Positions 10,601 through 22,600 of a DNA stretch of 64,000 bases are shown piece by piece (positions within the stretch are counted from its first letter, which is position 1; the number at the start of each line of letters is the position of its first letter). The stretch lies in NCBI GenBank assembly GCA_914767715.1, contig OU612070.1, positions 15,271,501 to 15,335,500 on the forward strand. The letters run 5' to 3'. The notes under the pieces were generated by a model, which made no database searches, was not told the origin of the DNA, and saw only the letters and a program-made list of their open reading frames with translations. Origin of the DNA: Membranipora membranacea. Taxonomy: Eukaryota > Bryozoa > Gymnolaemata > Cheilostomatida > Membraniporidae. Made by a program: the position numbers and the translations under genes.

Positions 10601-13600
10601 TCACCAGTATTACCTGTGTGACACCCAGATTTCGGTGAGAGATAATTCGCCGATAATAAACTCAATGCTAAACCATATTGAAGTTGCCCACAGTTATAAT
10701 CAGCATTGTTGATGATGGGCCTATTCAATTTAATCACAAAGCAATCGAAAGCACAAATCCATTTCCTTGGTTTCATTGTGCAGGATTTATACCCAGGTAA
10801 ACACAATTATGGAGGTTCTGTGACTGCGATGTGCCAGGGTCTGTAATTACCTGTGACTGATTTAAATGGATAATGGTCTGCGGCTCTGCAGGCTCTATCT
10901 GTAGGGGAGAGGGTTATTAGAGAGAGCTTGAATATCACTAACAGTCAAGAAGCCGGTCATTCTCGCTGGGAGGTTGTCTGGCGATCACTTGTTGACTGCT
11001 GTTGATGTTCTGTCATTGAGCTGACACAGCGAAAGCTCTGAGTCAGTAGCTGTTCATATTGCTGTTGACGTGCTGCCATTGGGCTGTCACAGAAAAAGCT
11101 TTGCATTTCTTCTGAGTCATATTTCTATTGACGCTGCTTCTGTCCCAGTGGCAGCATTTGGATATTTTAACGATGGCTTCAGAACTCGTTGCTGTCAAGA
11201 ACCAGCACGACTTACCCTCTCAACATAATGAGGATGTATTACTGGAGGTAAGGGCAACAACTCTAATTTCTCCTGCTTTTTTCTTGTCAGCGTTGGTCCA
11301 TTGCAATATTGGGGTGTTTTATTGACTAACAAATACAGCAATGTATTGAACAAATTAGCCTATGTTGTTGGATGCAATAAGGTGAATGGGTCATAGATAG
11401 CATTCTTATCTGAAATTATATATAGTGACAAAGTGCATTTGGAGAGAGCTTCTCGTCACTGTGGTTTCTCCTTATAATCATCCCCAAATACTATAACCTT
11501 ACACAATTGATTTGGTGTGTAAAGAATTGCTTCAAAAAACATCAAAAAAACAATCACTATGTTTACAATTTTATAGCAAGCTCTGAATAATGTGTAATCA
11601 AGACCAAATGGGCTAAGCTAGATTTCCTAGCTCTCTCCAGTGCAGGTTTTCTAGCTGATCTGCAGACTGATTGATGACTGTTGGATAAAGATATAAGCAC
11701 AATGGTTACTTTGGTTTCTCTCCACCATTAATAGAACGTTGACCTGTGTAAGCAGGCCAGATTAGATCAACTCCTAATTGACTGTGATGTTATTAATGGG
11801 AAATTGTAAACATACGGAAAAAATACAGATTTCCCCCTATAAAACTCTTGCCATACCAATGCTGTTCTACAGCAACTTACTGTTTTTACCATAGACTCAA
11901 TTTACTTGGTATAGTAAGTCTATGGTATTTACTTCAAACACCTTATTTGTAACTTCTTGGGGTTAACCAGGAAATGGCGTATTAGTCGCACCCCCAGTTG
12001 TCTTTTTAATCAATCAATGAGGTAAAAAAGTGGGGCTTTTCTCTTCAATTTATTAACACACTACATTTCCTCTAAAGTATTTTCAGGGAGAAATTGATCC
12101 GTTTATGCTTTGAACAAATATTGCTGGGCATTTCCCTGGGGTACAGTCATAGATGGATTACTAAATTAATAAAGACTACATCTTGCCCTCCCTCAGCAGC
12201 TGTTGTTTACTCATGCCAGTTTCTTTGTTGGGGTACCAGTACAGGGCCGTTGTTAGGAAAAAGAGTAGGGGAGGCGCAAATCCTCGGGGGTATGAAGTTA
12301 CATCAGGTTGGGTATTGTAAGCTCCTCCTGTGGAGTCAGGGGTAAATATTCAGCCTCCAAATCATTTTAATAATATAAATAGCGTATGGAAGACTCAATT
12401 GAGCCGATTCTGACATGGAATACTCAGTTATAGCATTTTTAGGCCACTATGTTGAGCGTTCTAGGGGAGACAGAGCGCCCCTGCCTCCCCTAGATCTACT
12501 GGCCTGCAGTAGCATTTTTTCATTTAGTTGTGTAATGGGACCAGGCTAAGTAATGTTTGATGTATTTGTGTAAAATATTAAGTCAAGTGGAATTAGCTGA
12601 TGATTAGACGGAGAGCCTCAACTTGATTTCTGATCATCCGGTCCGAACGCTGAGTTGTAACTCTGTGATTGGTTGGTATTCTTAGACGGAATGCTGCGGC
12701 AGATTCTCAAGGAATGATTATTGCTCATCCTAATTTATTGAACGCTGTTCCACAATCTCATTATTTCCAGATTCAGATTTTGTAATATTTGGTTATCAGG
12801 TCGCTAAAAAAAACATTACTATGCAATGTAACTCCTACACATCACCATTAGATTAGGTAATTTGTATTTTTTTGCCAACATTAGATAGCGTTGTTTTATT
12901 TGTGTCCTTTTTTGTGTCGGTTTTAACATAATGGTTCAAAACTATCAACCATTTATCTTATCAGCAATAGGCCTGGAGCGTTGAAGTTGGTTTTATGACT
13001 TTAGCTTTGCACAAAATATGCTTGGCCTTTTTTTCCCCCATCAAGCTCATTGATCAAACTGAGCTGGCACAATTTTAACATATGAACACATAATGTCTAA
13101 TACTCAAGCTGTCAATAGATTCCTATCTAACAATTGCTGCCCTACACCTCTTATTTCTGACTCTATGGGGAATATTAGCTCAATCTATCATGGTCAAGTG
13201 TGAGTCTGGTTCTTGTCGTGCATAGTTTTAGGTCGAGAGGACCCTTTATAGATTGTCATTGAAGCAGTAAGCAGTCTTCATTGCAGTCAAGATTCTCTGA
13301 TGTACTGAAAATGAATGAAAAAAAAGTTAGTATAGGTGTGTTTCGGTATGCCTTGACAAAATCTCCACACTGGCTCATTAGGCTAAAACCTAATGGATGT
13401 TACCTGCAATACTCAGACTCAAAATTTAAGTTATATAATCCCTATCCATTCAATGTGATCGACTTTTTCAAGATTTTGGTGACAACTTAGTCTGAATCAC
13501 AACATAGATCATGTCCTCAGGAAAAATTACCCTCATTAGCAGCTCAAGATAGCAGGTTTAAGGTACTAAGGCTAATAATGCATCCTATAGCATTATGTGA

Positions 13601-16600
13601 ATAATTTGCGTGAAATCCTGCAAAAAAAAAAGGTTAGAATGAGTCGTTGGGGTTTGAGTGCAGCTGCTGTTTAATAATACTCTCCCTTCATGATTGTGTA
13701 ATAATATTGATAGGCCAAAATTGTTTTACTATTAGTGAGAGAATAGTTTCTAGGGCTTAGAGGGGTTTGTGAAATTTGGGGTGCTGGGCAAAAGTAAAGA
13801 GAAAGTAAAAATGTGGATTGTTGTTTAATCGCTTAGATGCGTGTTTTGAATTTTGTGGTGCTCTGCTGCAAATTTAACCCCCTCCTGTCCCCCATTTCTG
13901 CAGGTTTTCTGTGAGTTGAGTGCCCCTCAGTATGTGTAAAACTCTGCCTAAACGCTACCCTGTTCGCATAGATGACCCATATATTGCTGGAAGTCTAAAA
14001 TAGTATTTTGTTAGATAATTTGACATCTTATGTCTCCAATTTTCTAAGTGTCACTTTCAATTTTAACTGAGTAAAATCATGCAGCATTAAAACTTAGATA
14101 AACTAAAGAAGCATAAACACTGTAATAGACAACATTACTAAGTGATACAGTAGATTTGTAAACAGTGCAATATTTGTAAACAATTCATGATCCATCTTTC
14201 GAAAATAGTATCTCCTGAGGGTCAGCTTAGGCACTTGGCAGACTTCATAATACACTGGGGGAGGGGGGGGAGTGTTTTAGGGGTGTGGGCTAAGACTGGA
14301 AGCTTCAAATAGGGACCCCATTTTACCTTTTTTAACTTGATGCCTGATCAAACTAACTGTATAGTTTGATTGCCTACTTGAGTAAAGTCATCATATTCCT
14401 TTGTCTCACAAGAAATTTGAGCACTAGCATTATTTGTATATCTGTGATTATATTGCAATGGATTTATTACATACATAGGCTATATATGCACACTACTAGA
14501 CCCCAGACTTTACAAATACACATCCCTTTCAGCCCTACGTTGATATAAAAAAAGTTAGTGTTCTAGATACTTTATAAGTTTCCCTTGTGGAGCGCTGAAT
14601 CCTCAGTGTTGATCATTAGTGGTTTTACTAATCGGCAGCGGGAGGCTCATAGGTCAACGTTTTGGCAGCCTGAAAGCTTTTCGAGGATTGCATGTGCTGA
14701 CTCTCAGTGGATGAATGTGTAGATCTCAGAACTGATATACTGACTAACACACACACATACAGCTAATAGTGTGCTCTCGTATGGTCTAGCAGGATTCTAG
14801 CATCTTTATTTCGTTAGCACGCTGCCGCGGCATCGCTTTGCTTAACCTTGATAAGGTACCCTTCATCAACATGAGCTGCCGACTGGACTGAAGAGAACAA
14901 ACTGCTGCTGTGCACAGATCTAACTTTTTTCTTCAAATTGTCTTGGATTATTTTCGACAACGGCTGCTGTTTTGATTTAGCGTCCATCTTGCTGTTGCGG
15001 ATGTTTTGGATATGAATAATAAGAACTCAGATTTATAAAGTTGGGATATTAGTGAAGAGCTAAGATGGGTGATGCTCCGTACTCGGATTGTTTAGAGCAG
15101 GTTGGTGACTTTTTTGATTAAATTAAGTTAAATTTCATTTCAAAGAACCACACTAGGTACAGGTAAGACTTTATTAAGACTTCTCGGAACAGCAAAACTG
15201 GACAAGACAGTAACCTCTCCATTTAAACATAGATAAAACAGAGAGTGAATGAAGTATTGGTAAACAGGTGATTTGTTTATAGGTGAAAATGAGGTCGGTG
15301 ACTTTTTTGATTAACCAGGTGACAAAATATTACAAGATACTCACAGGTACCCTAATCTGAATACTTAGCACAGCTTAGGTAGAATATTCACCTTGTAACG
15401 ACAAGGTGTTAATACAACTACAAAGCTGTTTTTATTATGGAAAATAAACCTGCTGTCTGCCCGGGTGCTACCATTGAGAGCTGTTATTCACACATTCTTG
15501 TTATAATGTCAATCATGAGCAGTGTAAATACTTATTTAAATAATGTTTGTAATGCTATAAAGTATCAAGGCTGGCAATGTTAAACCTCAGCCTGAGCCGA
15601 AGCTTGAGCTGTTGTTTAATGTTTTAATTTACAAGAAGACACACCAGTCGGCCTGCACATCTCTTGTGGTTTTCTCTTGAGGTCAGCGAGATGGACTCAG
15701 ACAATTAGATGACAACCAGCAAGTGGTGGCTGGAAGCTTAGTGTGAGGGGAAACACAAGATATTTTCATAGTACCCTATTGTACCCCATTGTTATATCGC
15801 TTGGGTCAAATAGAAAACCATGGACAATAACTATGTACTGACCATAGACATGGATAAATAGATGCCTACTCGGTTTTTGCGGGTTTTCGTTATTACTGGT
15901 TGACCGCCATCAGTGGTAGGGATTTATAGCTTGTTATGTTATGTTTTTCAGCTAGCCCATTAAGTTCATTCTAAATCATTCTTGAATAAATCCTTACCAC
16001 TGATTTGTTATATACAGGAGATTCACGAAAAGTGGAGCGACTCCCAAGCGCGGCTTAGGTTTCTATTGGCTCTATTTCTATGGTACTGACCTACCCTTGG
16101 ATGGTACAGAGTCTTTGTGGCGCAACAGTTCCTTTAACTGTAAATTTAGGTTGAAAAATTCCAAGGGTAAATGTTATTATCCAATAGCTCACCCCCTAGA
16201 TACAGCACTGGTTAGCCGATCTCTTATGGCGTTCTAATAGGTCAGGCAGCCTTATTTCCAGACATTTTATGATGACAAACAATGTAACAACTGATTACCA
16301 AAGACAGGTTTATGAATTGGATGTTGTCTGGGTTCTTTGGTTGCTTAAAACTGTCTTGAAGACAAGAGTTGTTCATTTTCGCCATGGCTGAGGCTGGTGC
16401 AGTAATAGGTTGTGTTCCGTTTGAGCGTGTTAATGAAGAAGGTCACAAACATACAAAGAAGAAGTTTTTAGTGATTCAGGTATGATATAATCAATTCAGT
16501 CATTTTCTTTATATTCAAAACCTCTCGAAATGTAAAAAATTGGCAATCGAGGCTTTTTGTTCTGTTAGTTGATTCAAACCAATCTCATCTGCAGTTCTAA

Positions 16601-19600
16601 TTCTGATTTGGAGATGACGCAAATACTCTTGTGATGGGGCCAAATCTGGTATAGCTATCTAGAAATCTTTGATTTGTATTAGAAAAATATCAGCTGATTG
16701 GAAAATACAACAATGACATAGTAAGGAGATAACTCTAGTGCCAGTATGGCAATAACACATCACATCAAGTTACATTTATTGTCAGCAGCAATTCATCATT
16801 TCTTTTGGTTTCCATGTTAGGCTTATTAGTTTTGTATAAAAGGGCTGGCCAATAAGCTGTGAGAAAATCATCCTTACTCAAAACAAACTCACCTAAAATA
16901 GAACATATGGTTGATCAGTACATTCTTAGAAAGTTTTCCCAAGCCTGAATAATATGTCAGCTGATTGGCCAATTTGTCCTTTTAAATAAATGCGTTTAAT
17001 GATGAAATAGTGCCCTACAGAGTTATCGGAGTTATTCCCCTTCTATTTGGGAAAGTGTTATCTTTTCTGCAATTTCCGAACGGTTCCTAATTTTGTTATG
17101 ATCTAAGCGGTTTATATAGCGATAAGCTACCAGATTTACTCGTATCAGCCAAGTCTGTATGTGCCCTTTAGATGTTATCTGGTTATTTTTTGTGGCCTGA
17201 AACTGTCTTGAAGACGAGATTTAAGCTGTTCATTTTCGACGCCATGGATGAAGGTGGCACAGTGTTAGGTTGTGTTCCGTTTGAGCGTGTGAATGAGGAA
17301 GGTCACGAATATACAAAGAAGAAGTTCTTAATAATTCAGGTACGATCTGATCAACTAGGTGATATCTTTCTCATATTCTTATAATTCCACCTTCGATTAG
17401 TATCAGATTCACAGACAAGGCTATTTGTTCTTCCTACTCTCCTCAACACCGAGGCTGTCATATCTATAGACAACATTAAACACATGGTCATATCATTCAA
17501 TTCAACCTGGTCAGCTGATCTGACTTTCTTTCGAGGTCTTTGATCACTATGTCTATGTTTAGATGTGTTTCTCATTGTTGACATGTGGTTTATTGCTTTC
17601 CCATACCTAGCTTTTTTGTGCAATGGGCACGTATGTAATTATCCGTAAGTTGATCGAAGTGAATCTATAAATAATGTTGTACCCTGTCCAAAATAGGTCT
17701 TCGATGTCAGTTGTTCTAAACCTAATGATGATTAATCCTTGGATAGCTGGGCAGTATCAGACACATTTGTCATTGGATTGGCCATCTGAAACATCTGAAG
17801 GAAAAGTTATCTCTGGAAGAGATTGTTTTGAGTGCCATCTTTTTATTACTAACACACATCGCTATGTCACCAACAAAAGTCTACCTGGATTGTAAACGCT
17901 AACACATCTTCTACCTACGAAGGATTATTTCTGATATTCGTGCTGGCTGCCAAGCTTGCTGTTCTCTCTTTTTTGCTGTCATCAGTGCTGTTTGTACTTT
18001 TAAACACATGGCATGGCATCACATGTGAGTAGTAAGATAGTCAGACAGTCAGCGTAAAAGCGACAGCAATGTCGCCAACTAGCAGCGCTTCACCTGTAAA
18101 ATCGTCGCTGCACAAGGTGGTATTTTTATTACGCTCAAACTTGATTGCGTAAATGTTTTAATTAGGTGAATTGTATTATGTCTTTGTTGGATCATTGCAT
18201 TGTGTTGTATGATTTCGGAAAGTCAAGTATTCTATTGCAGGTAGTTAGAGAGGAAGTAAGAGAGCTCGACTGGTTACAGACCAAAACCCACTAAGACCCA
18301 CACATCCTGCAGAAAAAAACATTTGAAACTCAAACTATCTTTTGTTTTTGTTTTTTTTTAGAATGACTTCATTTGTTTGAGCTGTAACCTAAATACACAA
18401 GATGGATCTACTCGTGTTGCTCTGGCCGCCGAGGGATTCGGCAATAGGAAATGTTTTACAGAGCCTCTACAGGCAGAGGTAAGATTCCTATACACTGATA
18501 TATAAATACGTATAAAGATTTCTATGTAAGTATCTGGTCAACAAAATAGTTTGTTAGATTTGCAGCCAAAGTGACATTCCATATTAGAATCTAAGTGAAA
18601 TTTGTGTAGAAGTACATGGATATGAATTACTTAGCTACGATGAGGCAGGGAGGTTTAAATGCAAATATTACTGGGTTCACAAATGCAAGTCATGGCAAAT
18701 TATGGGTACATACAGTTTCTGCACCACCTGGAATGAGTTTGATAGATTCCAGTTTCTCCCCTTCCACAGGTCAAGCGGCGTGACCAGGACCAGTGGAGGG
18801 GAGCAACTCTGATGAATGCAAGCAAATGGACCAAACTTGAGTTCTAAATATACTCATTCCCACCCTTTTAAAAGTATAAGCTCTACAATATCCAAACCAT
18901 TATATTCCACCTGATATTTTGAAATGCTAGGTTGATATTATAAGTTTGCATATCGTTAAGCTTACTGCTCTCATCTCAGAACTGACCATTAGAAGCGGAA
19001 TTCATCATCAGAGGATTTTCAAAGGTCAGCATTGGCATCAATGCATTCCAGTTTCATGGAAGTTTATTTCTGATTCATATTCATATAGTATGTATGATAA
19101 GTAGAACACCTGTATTCATTAATAAAATCAAGGTACGGTCCTACACCCAATCCCTACTCAGATCAGGTAGAGAGGTATAGTCTAGGTTTAAGTCATGGTT
19201 CGAGTCTAGGTTTAAATCTAGGTGTATTTTACCGTCTGATGATCTTTTTTGGATTGCACCTTTCCTTTGAGAGCCAATGAAGCTCAAACCTGAATTTTAT
19301 ATTTGAAAAAATTTAAAGTTGAATCAGATTCTGTTAGAAATCCGGCTCTCATTACAAAATATACAATTTGCGGGAATCAAATGTTGGCATGTTAAGTCTT
19401 AAATCATGTCATCAAATTTTATGACATCGACACAGTCCTCCCAAACCAACAGGAAGGATAGTCTTGAGCCCACAGACTGTTTCCTGTTTCATCTTTCAGA
19501 CAAAAAGGGTGATTGCTGTATTGGTTAAAGGGTAAAGCTTACCGTTTATTTCAAAATTTCCAATCTTTCAAAGCTTACTGGATTTTTCCCTATATCATTT

Positions 19601-22600
19601 GACCTGATCTTAGCAAGGGAAGAACACAACTCCAGTCCTGATTGGTGCCAACAAGCGCAGTCTGGCCTACAGATAAACAGATTGTTGATTTAAAATTAGA
19701 AACTAATTGGGTGACATAAATCCTAACAAACAGGCTCACCGCAGCCCTAGGATATATCAGCATGCACTTATTTACGTATCACCAAGCTGATGTTATGAAT
19801 GGATTCAGCAGTTCTTTTAGAATTATAAAGTGCAGTGATATTATTCTCTCAATAAACTTGAGGAATGTTTATTTTGCTTCCGGCCAAATGACAACAACTG
19901 TGTGGGAGGACTCAAATTGATATGACAGCGTAATGACTGATAAAAATATCACTGAAATTATAGCGGCTGTCGGCAGCTGTTTCTTCTGATGTGCTGAACC
20001 CGTGCCAAAAATAGGGCTGCGCATCATAAACTTTTGGTATGGTAAGCCAAATAATAGTATGGATGGATGGATTTATCGCTATCACTGACAAAAAAAGCAG
20101 TGAAATTCGGTGTATACACTGGGAAAAGACAAAAGATAGAAAAATCACGTCTCTGTGGTAAAAGTTAAAAAAGTTTAGAAGGCTAATTGCCAACACTTTG
20201 GCAGTTCTGAGTTGATTTTTGAGTTAACTGTTGTGACTCTTCACTGTTTGGAAAACTTTCAATTTCAAATCATATTTTACTACTAAAGTCTTTTGATATT
20301 TTACTTGAGCGAAAGTTCAATTTACAATTACTTATCAATCCTGAGCTCGTTTTAAAGTTAACTCTTTTGACTATACACTGTTTGGAAGGCTTAAACCCTT
20401 CATTTAATGCTGAAATCTTTATAAGTTGCGCAGCTCTAGCTGGAGCAATAATGATGCACTTTTATATCATTGATGTTAACCAGACACATACGCTGCCGGA
20501 TCTCAATAGCAGAAAGCTAACCTTGAGTTATTCTGATGTTTCCACTAACTGAATCAATTAATTAATGTTTCATCTGTGAGTAATTGCAGCCATAACATGG
20601 TGTACAAATCAGATTAAGTAGCTTCCTATCGTACACTTGAGTCCTAATTTTGACCTAGTAGTACTTTGCCTGCAGGGTTATAATTGGCTCACTCACCAGT
20701 CGATGTGTTTTGCGTGCCCTAATTTCCTAGGGGATGGGGAGAGATGAGCCTATTTGGGTACTTTGTGACATTTCGATGACAATATTGCATGCGGGATGCT
20801 TTTCCTAGAAAATTAGAAAATACAGAAACCAACGCCGGCATGCCTGTATGCCCATAGCGTTATCTGACCGACTTTTGATGATGCCGCTTTCATTCAGATG
20901 CGTTAATTTTGTACGTTAATCAATAAGAATAACGGTAGCTGACAAGTTCACCCCAAAAGTTTTCAAGGAAGTAGAGGTACATGACCAGCCCTGAATTGGG
21001 ATGAATGGCAGTTTTATCACCATCTATAATACTCTATAACACTGAAGTCTGACCAGCATCCAACACAAGTGTCATTCAGGGAGGCTTATTGTTCCGAAAG
21101 TTGTACTGAGTGATATCAGCCATTCTGAACCTGGCCAAAGACATGAATAAATGGTCTGACCAAAATACTTGCGGTTAGCTGTGTTCACAGTTACACAAAA
21201 AGCTCCCAAATAGCTGACTAAACATTTTTGCAAACTGGATTGTGCAGAAATATTTTGTTACTAAGGGGTTGAAGGGGCCTGAGTCAGGCAGGGTGTAAAG
21301 GATCTTTTGATAAAGTCAACCCTAAATAGGGCGCATATCAGTCTTTAGTATAACCTAATGTCACCAAATTGTGTGACTCGTTGATGACCTTGTATCTATT
21401 TTGTTACTGTAGAATCCTGAGCCTCCGGATCTATCGATATGTGCGTTTATGCTGGAGCAGGCTCTATCTGTACGAGCTCTTCAGGAGATGATCAACTCTC
21501 CTCATGCTGACGCTGTGAGTAACTGTGAAAACTGTATGACACCTGCTGTGTAGTGGCAAGTGTTTATGAGTATCCCACAATGCAGTTTACTGGAATTCCC
21601 AGTAAGCTCAGTTCAATGATATCAGTTCAATGTTTCTACATGTTTATAATGCATTGTGGGAATTTTACATATTTCAGTTTGGTGTTGCGTCACACCACAC
21701 TACAAGATCCTTTGAGTCAATCATCTGAGTGCTCAGACTCCTAGTAGATCAACTTCATCATGGGTGCAAATAATGACTGAACTTACTTCCAATAAACTAT
21801 GCAAAACTCGGGCCTAGTGCAGATGTCATTCGGTGCTGAAATTGTCTAATTAAAGTTTGTTGTCTTGTCTCCTATGTTGTGACTGACATTGACTGTTTCT
21901 CTATTTGCAGACTTCTCAGGCTGGTAGCCGCACTTTACTCTACGGACATGCAGTATTATTACGCCACTGTCACAGTGACATGGTAAGATGATTCCCATTT
22001 AGGCCTTTCTTGAACAAAATCACCATTTTTGCAAGTTGAGTTCTCTTTGACTACTCAGTATAAGTGCTTACTCCTTTCCTAGGTTAGTGGTGGCGGCATT
22101 CCATTATTGACTACGCGGACTGCCATTACCTGAAATGAGTTGAAGCTTCGAACTATCATCCCGCAGAGCCTCTCGCTGTATTATATGTCAATCCTAACGA
22201 AAGTTAAACCTTTTTTTTTGCAAAGTTATATATTGAAGAGTTAGCTACTTACAAGAATTTTAGCTTATCAGCTCCCAACTCATGGCGTATCTGCGAATTT
22301 TAACAATACTCCAACAGTATATGTGCAGCGAGACTGTGGCAGTCCACTGATGTAAACTGTGCTTTTATAAATTACCCGCACACAATAGTTGATCCACACC
22401 CTTCCTCAAAAGATCAACGGAATGATTTAAACTAAATCTTTCTCACAATTACAGTATTTATCGTGTCTGACAACCTCTTCGTCGAATGATAAGCTCGCAT
22501 TCGATGTTGGGTTGACGGCCCAAGCTAAGGGAGAATCATGTTGGTGGACGATACATCCAGCCAGCAAACAGAGATCAGAGGGAGAGAAAGTGAGAGTCGG

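Larger units (their letters stand above)
16322..17380 (+). repeat. Tandem duplication of a candidate promoter/first exon
   Basis: The two units, about 16322-16520 and 17170-17380, align over the upstream flank, the 96-base coding part and the first bases of the intron, about 860 bases apart. The intervening sequence is not obviously repeated. Confidence 0.8.
7642..18361 (+). other. RyR intron 1, holding candidate alternative first exons
   Basis: Long first intron. It holds five candidate alternative first exons (starts at 11173, 15065, 16384, 17244, 18069), a 14-C run near 7661, a two-copy direct repeat around 9622-9768, AT-rich palindromes near 9880-10010, and partly inverted copies of an AGTAAGGATAT motif at 9179-9340. 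Confidence 0.6.

Noticed and set aside
13281-13490. 69-residue open frame in intron 1 as a further first exon
   Set aside because: It does not end at a usable phase-0 donor and shows no coding-like features.
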